A DNA stretch of 5,723 nucleotides from assembly GCA_003162235.1 (NCBI GenBank), contig PMMN01000051.1, positions 66,136-71,858 of the forward strand. The letters are read 5' to 3'. Source of the stretch: Actinomycetota bacterium (lineage in GTDB: Bacteria > Actinomycetota > Thermoleophilia > Gaiellales > Gaiellaceae). A program made the translations under genes and the position numbers. The notes under the pieces are model-generated. The model ran no database searches, was not told the origin of the DNA, and was given only the letters and a program-made list of their open reading frames with translations. Positions 1-5,112 of this stretch are shown here, piece by piece (within the stretch, counting starts at the first letter, position 1; each line of letters begins with the position of its first letter).

Positions 1-221
1 CAGAGATCGCTCGCGCCCGGCCCTGCGGGCTGCGCCGCTAGCGGTTGCGCGAGCGTCGAGTCGGGGCTGTAGACGTTCAGCTGCTGCTCGCCGAAGCGAT
101 AGGCGTAGCGCCCACGCTTGAGCTCGAGGACCTCGGCGCCGAGCACCTCGGCGTAGAAGCGATTCGAGCGCTCGAGGTCGGAGACGGCGACAACCACGTG
201 GTCTAGGCTGGGCTGCTTCAA
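1..221 (-). CDS. VOC (glyoxalase/dioxygenase fold) family protein, partial, N-terminal 73 residues
   Basis: This is the N-terminal part of a vicinal-oxygen-chelate domain protein; the rest lies beyond the left edge. The visible protein opens with the typical first beta strand and helix: LDHVVVAVSDLERSNRFY (residues 6-23), then EVLGAEV, then RYAYRFGEQQLNVYSP (38-53). From memory of the family, this order resembles GLOD5-like VOC proteins, whose equivalent strand ends FGxQKINLH. The metal ligand His8 is present, but the second usual ligand position (end of the INLH strand) is Tyr51 here. The start is chosen as TTG at 219-221 because the domain begins only five residues later; no clear Shine-Dalgarno sequence precedes it, and a downstream GTG would remove His8. 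It lies 68 bp downstream of the permease on the same strand, so co-transcription is possible, but nothing links it to taurine. Its substrate cannot be named. The fold call is firm; function is unknown. Confidence 0.8.
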   Translation of the reverse strand, partial: MKQPSLDHVVVAVSDLERSNRFYAEVLGAEVLELKRGRYAYRFGEQQLNVYSPDSTLAQPLAAQPAGPGASDL

Positions 222-289
222 GATGAGAAGTTAGCGAGCGCCTAGGCGACTTGCCTCGTCTAGCACGCGTGGCGAAGCAGAGCGATCGG

Positions 290-1204
290 TCAGAGCTGAC
301 CGCGCCAGGGCACGAGCAGGCGGTCGATCAGCTTGATCGTGGCATCGAGAATAAGGCCGCAAGCCCCGATCACCATGATGCCGAGAATCACGACATCGGT
401 CTGGAGAAAACGCTGCGCGTTCAATACCATGGCGCCGATCCCTGGCATACCGTTGAAGATCTCAGCCGCGACCATCGTCGTGAACGCGAATCCGACCGCG
501 ACTCGGATACCGGTCATCACCTCCGGCAGCACCGACGGGAAGAGGCCGTGGCGCACGACCTGCAAGCGCGAGGCACCAAGTGTCAGCAGCGCCAGCAAGC
601 GATCCTGCTGAACGTTGCGCACGGCGTCGGCAGTAGCAAGCGTTACCGGCGGTAACGCGGCCAGGAAGAGAAGGATGACCTTTGGCTCTTCGCCGATCCC
701 GAACCAGATGATGAGGAGCATCAAGTAGGCGAGCGGAGGAAGGCTTCGAATAACGGTGATGAACGGCTCGAGGACGACCCGCGCCCAGCGGTTCGCGCCG
801 AGCAGAAGCCCGAACGGAACACCGACCATGATGGCGATTCCCGAACCGAGGAGGATGCGCCTCATGCTCGCCCAGACGAGCTGCCAGAGGTAAAAACCGC
901 TGTAGCCGCGGGTCCCGTCGTGAGTCGTCACCGTCAGAATGAACTTTTGCCAGACCGCTGAGGGCGTCGGCACGAAGAAGCGCGGCCAGATCTCCAGGCG
1001 CGCGACCAGCCACCAGGCTCCGAACGCCGCAAAGATCAGGCCCACTCGCACCAGCGCCACGCCCCAGCGCTGCCAGAAGCTCCGCCGCGGAACCTCCGCG
1101 TCGATCTTCTCCGCGAGGATGGCTCGAGTCGATGCCTGGCTCGCACTTTCTATCACGGCTTGGTCTGCCGACCAGGCCGTATGTTCTCCGTCGCTTGAGG
1201 CCAT
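290..1204 (-). CDS. tauC: Taurine/sulfonate ABC transporter permease, TauC/SsuC family
   Basis: This is the membrane subunit of an ABC importer, expected to pass taurine or another small sulfonate through the cytoplasmic membrane with the TauA and TauB subunits encoded across the divergent promoter region. The 304-residue protein has a polar N-terminal tail (1-47), a first membrane segment near 50-68, and the binding-protein-dependent transport domain from about 105 to the end, with further hydrophobic segments near 117-136, 151-168, 176-192, 235-250 and 270-287. The run RSLPPLAYLMLLIIWFGIG (153-171) and the EAA loop (about 208-232, core GASRLQVV...LPEVMTG) match TauC closely, as does the ending PWRGQL. 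The start is taken as ATG 1204 because GAAAGGA lies just upstream; an in-frame TTG at 1231 would add nine residues but has no ribosome binding site. The family is certain. Taurine specificity comes from the neighbours, and an SsuC-type alkanesulfonate role is the alternative. Confidence 0.9.
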   Translation of the reverse strand: MASSDGEHTAWSADQAVIESASQASTRAILAEKIDAEVPRRSFWQRWGVALVRVGLIFAAFGAWWLVARLEIWPRFFVPTPSAVWQKFILTVTTHDGTRGYSGFYLWQLVWASMRRILLGSGIAIMVGVPFGLLLGANRWARVVLEPFITVIRSLPPLAYLMLLIIWFGIGEEPKVILLFLAALPPVTLATADAVRNVQQDRLLALLTLGASRLQVVRHGLFPSVLPEVMTGIRVAVGFAFTTMVAAEIFNGMPGIGAMVLNAQRFLQTDVVILGIMVIGACGLILDATIKLIDRLLVPWRGQL

Positions 1205-1208
1205 CCCG

Positions 1209-1215
1209 TCCTTTC
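1209..1215 (-). promoter_or_regulatory. Ribosome binding site of tauC
   Basis: On the minus strand GAAAGGA is followed by CGGG and then ATG at 1204. The spacing is slightly short (4 nt from the last A, 5 nt from AGG) but workable. It favours this ATG over the in-frame TTG at 1231, which has no purine-rich element upstream. Confidence 0.65.
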
Positions 1216-1264
1216 TCGATGCAGTAGCCAACGGAACCGCTCAGTGGGTGAATCCGCTCGGTGC

Positions 1265-1293
1265 ATGATGGCGGACGCTCGCGAGGCCGTCAA
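1265..1293 (-). promoter_or_regulatory. Candidate sigma70-type promoter for tauC
   Basis: Read on the minus strand, TTGACG (1293-1288, five of six matches to TTGACA) is followed after exactly 17 nt by CATCAT (1270-1265, four of six matches to TATAAT). Transcription would begin near 1258 and give a leader of about 54 nt before the tauC ATG at 1204. The optimal spacing and correct orientation support it; the weak -10 keeps this a prediction. Confidence 0.5.
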
Positions 1294-1301
1294 GTTTACT
1301 T

Positions 1302-1312
1302 ATAGGTGCTAT
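1302..1312. promoter_or_regulatory. Short inverted repeat ATAG-GTG-CTAT, possible operator core
   Basis: A perfect 4+3+4 dyad, ATAG GTG CTAT, lies in the AT-rich island, just outside the candidate -35 of the tauC promoter and about 60-70 nt upstream of the tauA ribosome binding site. Its position would suit a regulator acting on both divergent units. The arms are only 4 bp, so chance is a real possibility, and it was not matched to any known regulator family. Confidence 0.2.
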
Positions 1313-1376
1313 TGCGGTTTTTTATGTAGCATTCGGCTCGCACCCAAATCCGGTCTGTGTCAACCAGCCAATGAAG

Positions 1377-1382
1377 AAGGAG
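1377..1382 (+). promoter_or_regulatory. Strong ribosome binding site of tauA
   Basis: AAGGAG, within the longer purine run GAAGAAGGAG (1373-1382), lies 6 nt before ATG 1389. It decides the start: an upstream in-frame ATG at 1371 would place this ideal site inside the coding sequence and has no comparable element of its own. Confidence 0.85.
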
Positions 1383-1388
1383 TTATCC

Positions 1389-2456
1389 ATGTCGTTCACG
1401 CGTCCTAAAGCGCGACGCCTTCGACTGTTGAAGCCAGGCCTTTTGGCTTTCGCTTTCGTCGTAGCCCTCGTCGCCCTTCCCCTAGCAGCGTACGGCTCGA
1501 GCTCGGCTAAATCGAGCTCCGCTCCGTCCCAGCTGCGTATCGGCTATCAGCTCATTCCGAACGGCGACTTGATCGTCAAAGACAAGCGCTGGCTCGAGAA
1601 GGCTCTTCCGAACACGAAAATCAAATGGGCGCAGTTCGCCTCCGGCGCCGACGTCAACACCGCGGTGGCCGCGGGCGGCGTCGATGTCGGGCTCGTCGGA
1701 AGTAGCCCGGTCGCGAAGGGCATATCGATCGGCCTAAAGTATCGGGTGCCGTGGATCTTCGACGTCATCGGCGCCGCTGAATCGCTCGTGGTCAGGAACG
1801 GAACGGGAGTCACGAGCATCTCTGGCCTGGTGGGGAAGAGGGTCGCCACGCCGTTCGGCTCAACCTCCCACTACAGCCTGCTCGCGGCGCTGCAGGGAGC
1901 CGGCGTGGACCCAACCAAGGTGAAGATCGTCGATCTCGAGCCGCAAGACATCCTCGCGGCCTGGAAGCGCGGCGACATCGACGCCGCCTACGTCTGGAAC
2001 CCGACGCTAGCCGCGATCAAGAAGAACGGGAAGGTGCTGATCACGAGCGCCGATCTCGCCAAGCGGGGCAAGCTCACAGCCGACCTGGCGATCGTCGCGA
2101 CAGCGTTCGCGAAGAAGTACCCGAGCGCAGTTCAGACCTGGGTCGAGCAGGAGTCACGCGCGGTTCAGTACTTCCGGACCAACCCGAAAAGCGCCGCCGC
2201 CTCAATCGCCCGGCAACTCAACATCACGCCGGCCGACGCTCTCTCGCAGGCCAAGCAGCTGATCTTCCTGAACGCCCGCGAGCAGGCCGGCCCGAAGTAC
2301 CTCGGGAAGCCCGGCGCCCCAGGTGCTCTGGCCTCGAACCTCGCCAGCGCGGCCGCATTCCTGAAGCAGCAGGGTCAGATTGATAAGGTACCGGCACTCT
2401 CGGTCTTCCGGGCGGCGCTGGCCAACCAGTTCGTCGCTAAGGCCGCCAAGAAGTGA
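1389..2456 (+). CDS. tauA: TauA-like taurine-binding protein of an ABC importer, with a degenerate lipobox
   Basis: This is the extracytoplasmic binding protein that would deliver taurine to TauC/TauB. It has 355 residues; the family is usually about 320-340. It opens with a basic n-region (Arg and Lys to residue 15), a hydrophobic core (17-32), then LPLAAYGSSSAKSSS (30-44), a Ser-rich linker. Except for Tyr35 in place of Cys, this is a textbook actinobacterial lipobox and linker, so either signal peptidase I cuts near AYG/SS or the segment stays as an anchor. The mature part starts near LRIGYQ. The runs GSSPVAKG, GKRVATPFGSTSHYSLLAAL and LEPQDILAAWKRGDIDAAYVW follow TauA almost residue for residue (recalled E. 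coli TauA has GKR-AVPF-STTHYSLLAAL and AAWQRGDIDGAYVW). The stop overlaps the next gene's GTG. Xsc and an aminotransferase in the same operon favour taurine as ligand; other sulfonates remain possible. Confidence 0.92.
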   Translation: MSFTRPKARRLRLLKPGLLAFAFVVALVALPLAAYGSSSAKSSSAPSQLRIGYQLIPNGDLIVKDKRWLEKALPNTKIKWAQFASGADVNTAVAAGGVDVGLVGSSPVAKGISIGLKYRVPWIFDVIGAAESLVVRNGTGVTSISGLVGKRVATPFGSTSHYSLLAALQGAGVDPTKVKIVDLEPQDILAAWKRGDIDAAYVWNPTLAAIKKNGKVLITSADLAKRGKLTADLAIVATAFAKKYPSAVQTWVEQESRAVQYFRTNPKSAAASIARQLNITPADALSQAKQLIFLNAREQAGPKYLGKPGAPGALASNLASAAAFLKQQGQIDKVPALSVFRAALANQFVAKAAKK

Positions 2457-3361
2457 TCGGTGTGGGCGAGCGCCCTAAAAGGATGAAGCAGCCGCAAGAG
2501 AGCGATCCAGCGGTCGCAGTCCAGGGCTCTAGCCCCGAGCGCATCGAGTTGCGTGGAGTCACGCATCTGTTCGGAAACAAGAAGAGATCGGCGCCGGCAC
2601 TGGTCGGCGTCGATCTCACCATCGAGCCCGGCGAATTTGTATGTCTCGTCGGGCCTTCGGGCTGCGGGAAGACCACGCTTCTCAAGCTGATCGCCGGCTA
2701 CTTCGAGCCAACGCTCGGCGAAGTGCTCGTGAACGACGTTCGAGTCAAGAATCCCGGCGCCGATCGCGGCATGGTGTTTCAGCAGCCGACCCTCTTCCCG
2801 TGGCTGACCGTTCGCGGAAACGTCGAGATCGGCCCACGGATGGGCGGCCTCGCGCGCAGTAAATTGAAGGCGCTGTCGAATCGTTACCTCGAGCTAGTGG
2901 GGCTCGCCGATGTTGCCGACCAGCGTCCCTACGAGCTTTCGGGCGGCATGCAGCAGCGCTGTGCTATCGCCCGAGCGCTGGCCAACGATCCGGCCATCGT
3001 GCTCATGGACGAGCCGTTCGGAGCGCTCGACGCCCTCACGCGCGAGCGCCTGCAGCAGGAGCTGAAGGAGATCTGGCGCGCCACGGGCAAGTCGATCGTC
3101 TTCGTGACGCACAGCGTCGAGGAGGCTGTCTTCCTCGGCTCGAGGGTCGTGGTCATGAGCCCGAGCCCGGGAAGGATCGTCTGCGACGAGCCGGTGCGAC
3201 TACCGAGCATGAACGGGTCGGGACAAGACGCGCGCCTGCTGCCGGAATTCACCGCGCTGCGCGCCCGTATCAGCCTGATGATCGGCCGCGAGAAAACAAG
3301 TTCTCCGTCTTCGAACTCGGCGCCCGACGCGCCGCGCAAACAAGGAGCTGATCAAACGTGA
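2453..3361 (+). CDS. tauB: Taurine/sulfonate ABC transporter ATP-binding protein, TauB/SsuB family
   Basis: This cytoplasmic ATPase powers import through TauC. All nucleotide-binding motifs are intact: Walker A GPSGCGKTT (67-75), Q-loop Gln110 in VFQQPTLFPW, signature LSGGMQQR (162-169), Walker B IVLMDE (182-187), D-loop GALDALTR and switch His220 in FVTHSVEEA. The Q-loop followed by LFPWLTV is typical of the TauB/SsuB/NrtD group. At 302 residues it is longer than the usual roughly 255, because of about 30 extra N-terminal residues and a polar C-terminal tail of some 25 residues after MIGREK that carries the next gene's ribosome binding site. The GTG start at 2453 overlaps the tauA stop as GTGA; AAGG at 2439-2442 is a modest ribosome binding site. 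ATG 2483 is an alternative start but its purine run abuts it too closely. Substrate is inferred from context. Confidence 0.92.
   Translation: MIGVGERPKRMKQPQESDPAVAVQGSSPERIELRGVTHLFGNKKRSAPALVGVDLTIEPGEFVCLVGPSGCGKTTLLKLIAGYFEPTLGEVLVNDVRVKNPGADRGMVFQQPTLFPWLTVRGNVEIGPRMGGLARSKLKALSNRYLELVGLADVADQRPYELSGGMQQRCAIARALANDPAIVLMDEPFGALDALTRERLQQELKEIWRATGKSIVFVTHSVEEAVFLGSRVVVMSPSPGRIVCDEPVRLPSMNGSGQDARLLPEFTALRARISLMIGREKTSSPSSNSAPDAPRKQGADQT
3342..3347 (+). promoter_or_regulatory. Ribosome binding site of xsc, inside the end of tauB
   Basis: AAGGAG lies 10 nt before GTG 3358. That spacing is on the long side but acceptable; it would be 19 nt for the in-frame ATG at 3367, so GTG is preferred. 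The site sits within the last codons of tauB, which fits coupled translation. Confidence 0.7.
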
Positions 3362-5112
3362 CTCGTATGACTACTAGCGAAGCAGTGGTCGAGACCCTGA
3401 GGGCGGAGAGCATCACCGAGATCTTCGGAATCGTCGGCTCCGCATATATGGACCTACTGGATCTACTCCCTGCGGCCGGGATTCGCTTCGTTGCCGTGCG
3501 GCATGAGCAGTCGGCGGCGCATATGGCCGACGGATATTCGCGGGTCACCGGCAAGCCCAGCCTCTGCATCGGCCAGAACGGCCCCGGGATCACCAACATG
3601 GTCACGAGCATCGCCGCGGCGTACCACGCTCATTCTCCGGTCGTGATCGTGACGCCGTCCGCGATGAGCGCCGGCCGCGGCCTCGACGGCTTCCAGGAGG
3701 TCGATCAGCTGCCGATCTTCAGCACGATCACCAAGTTCCAGCTGCAGGTGAGCAGGCCCGAGCGGATGGCCGAGGCCTTCCGCACCGCCTTTCGCGTCGC
3801 GCTCGCCGAACGCGGCCCTGTGCAAATCGACATTCCCCGCGACTTCTTCTATGCGGAGGGTGACTTCACCATCCTCGAGCCCGAGCGCTACCGCGTCTCC
3901 GATCGTGGGCCGGGAAACCGCGCCGCGATCGACAAGGCCGCCGAAATACTCGCAGCCGCCAAGAGCCCGGCGATCATCGCCGGCTTGGGAGTAACCGAGA
4001 CGGCCGGCGCCGACGAGGTTCGCCGGCTCGCTCGCCAGCTTGGAGCCCCGGTCGCAAGCTCGTATCAGCACGCCGACGCCTACCCCCAGAACGACGAGCT
4101 CGCGGTCGGCCCGATCGGCTATCAGGGCTCGAAGGCGGCGATGGGGCTGCTCTCGAAGGCGGACGTGATCCTCGCGGTCGGCACCAGGCTGAGCGGCTTC
4201 GGCACCCTGCCGCAGTACGGCTTCGACTACTTCCCGAAGGCGGCAAAGATCATTCAGATCGAGATCGATCCGAGGCAGATCGGTCGAGTGCGGCCGATCG
4301 ACGTCGGCATCATCGGCGACGCCAGAGCGGCCGCGGGGGCCATCGCCGACCGCCTCGCAGCGATCCAGGGGGAACGTAAGCCTGATCCCGCGCGACTCGC
4401 GTCGATCCGGGAGGCGAAAGAGGCCTGGGCGAAGGAGCTGGAGTCGATCTCCGCCTCGGACGCCAGCCCGATCAGCCCTCGCCGGGCGCTCGCGGAGCTG
4501 GCTCGCGCACTGCCAGAGGACGCGATCGTGACCAGCGACATCGGCAACATCTGCTCGGTCGCGAACGCCTATCTGAAGCCGACGAGACCGCGCTCGTTCC
4601 TGCCAGCGCTCGGCTTCGGGAACTGCGGCTTTGCCTACCCGGCTGCACTCGGGGCCAAGGTCGCGGCGCCAGACCGGCCGGTGCTCGCGATCATCGGCGA
4701 CGGCGCCTGGGGTATGAGCCTGCACGAGGTGATGACCGCGGTCGAAGAGAAGCTGCCGGTGGTCGCCTGCGTCTTCAACAACCAGGAGTGGGGCGCCGAG
4801 AAGAAGAACCAGATCGACTTCTACGACGACCGCTACGTGGGCGTTGACATCGGCCACAGCGTCGGCGGCTTCGAATTCGCCGAGATCGCCCAGGCGATGG
4901 GCGCTATCGGCGTACGCGTATCCGATCCGGCGAACCTCCAGGACACCTATGCCGACGCGCTCGCGGCCGGCGCTCCGGTCGTCGTCGAGATCATGGTCGA
5001 TCCGAAGGAGCTGGCCGAGCCGTTCCGGCGTGACGCTCTGCAGTTCCCGAAGCGCCACCTGAAGCGCTACGCGCATCTGGACGAGGGCAAGTTCGGAAAG
5101 GCGGCGAGCTGA
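3358..5112 (+). CDS. xsc: Sulfoacetaldehyde acetyltransferase (Xsc), thiamine-diphosphate enzyme
   Basis: Predicted reaction: sulfoacetaldehyde + phosphate to acetyl phosphate + sulfite (EC 2.3.3.15), the C-S bond-breaking step of dissimilatory taurine degradation in the cytoplasm. The 584 residues show the three-domain ThDP fold: pyrimidine-binding domain (about 1-170) with catalytic Glu50 in RHEQSAAHMADGY, central domain (about 188-330), and cofactor domain (about 385-540) with the Mg-ThDP motif GDG (447-449) followed after 24 residues by NN (474-475). Several runs fit Xsc rather than acetolactate synthase: FGIVGSAYM, QNGPGITN, GFQEVDQ, YQHADAYPQND, GYQGSKAAM, TLPQYGFDYFPK, EWGAEKKNQ with DDRYVG, and ELAEPFRRDAL near the end. 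The linker before the cofactor domain seems about 20 residues shorter than in proteobacterial Xsc as I recall it. GTG overlaps the tauB stop (GTGA), and the stop overlaps the next ATG by one base. Automated annotation might call it acetolactate synthase; the Xsc call rests on motif resemblance and context. Confidence 0.87.
   Translation: MTRMTTSEAVVETLRAESITEIFGIVGSAYMDLLDLLPAAGIRFVAVRHEQSAAHMADGYSRVTGKPSLCIGQNGPGITNMVTSIAAAYHAHSPVVIVTPSAMSAGRGLDGFQEVDQLPIFSTITKFQLQVSRPERMAEAFRTAFRVALAERGPVQIDIPRDFFYAEGDFTILEPERYRVSDRGPGNRAAIDKAAEILAAAKSPAIIAGLGVTETAGADEVRRLARQLGAPVASSYQHADAYPQNDELAVGPIGYQGSKAAMGLLSKADVILAVGTRLSGFGTLPQYGFDYFPKAAKIIQIEIDPRQIGRVRPIDVGIIGDARAAAGAIADRLAAIQGERKPDPARLASIREAKEAWAKELESISASDASPISPRRALAELARALPEDAIVTSDIGNICSVANAYLKPTRPRSFLPALGFGNCGFAYPAALGAKVAAPDRPVLAIIGDGAWGMSLHEVMTAVEEKLPVVACVFNNQEWGAEKKNQIDFYDDRYVGVDIGHSVGGFEFAEIAQAMGAIGVRVSDPANLQDTYADALAAGAPVVVEIMVDPKELAEPFRRDALQFPKRHLKRYAHLDEGKFGKAAS
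5095..5101 (+). promoter_or_regulatory. Probable ribosome binding site of the aminotransferase gene
   Basis: GGAAAGG lies 10 nt before ATG 5112, within the last codons of xsc. With the one-base overlap TGATG, it suggests that ribosomes ending on xsc re-initiate on the next gene. Confidence 0.5.

Larger units (their letters stand above)
1205..1388. other. Divergent intergenic region between tauC and tauA
   Basis: These 184 bp separate the two oppositely transcribed units and must hold both promoters. Roughly 1291-1333 is markedly richer in A and T than the flanking GC-rich genes and includes a run of six T at 1318-1323. A sigma70-like promoter can be proposed for the minus strand. No equally good -35/-10 pair was found on the plus strand; TTTACT (1295-1300) is a possible poor -35 without a convincing partner. 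A short dyad sits in the island. This is the obvious place for a taurine-responsive regulator to control both units, but no known operator was recognised. Confidence 0.75.

Noticed and set aside
264..271. Palindrome CACGCGTG and a 4-bp stem AGGC-GACTT-GCCT at 244-256 downstream of tauC
   Set aside because: Both are short and expected by chance in GC-rich DNA. There is no stable stem with a T-run, so no terminator is called between tauC and the VOC gene.
251..655. 134-codon plus-strand frame over tauC
   Set aside because: It is antisense to conserved TauC sequence including the EAA loop, with a low-complexity charged translation.
1371..1388. Upstream in-frame ATG of tauA (MKKELS extension)
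   Set aside because: The ideal AAGGAG at 1377-1382 would fall inside this extension and is correctly spaced for ATG 1389, so the later start is preferred.
1407..1437. Possible Tat (twin-arginine) signal in TauA
   Set aside because: The n-region has adjacent arginines, but Arg sits where the consensus has Phe or a similar hydrophobic residue, and an ordinary Sec-type signal explains the segment.
3358..5112. Acetolactate synthase large subunit (ilvB) for the ThDP enzyme
   Set aside because: The fold is shared, but QNGPGITN, the YQHADAYPQND and GYQGSKAAM region, EWGAEKKNQ and EPFRRDAL match Xsc, no ilvN follows, and the neighbours are taurine transport and transamination genes.
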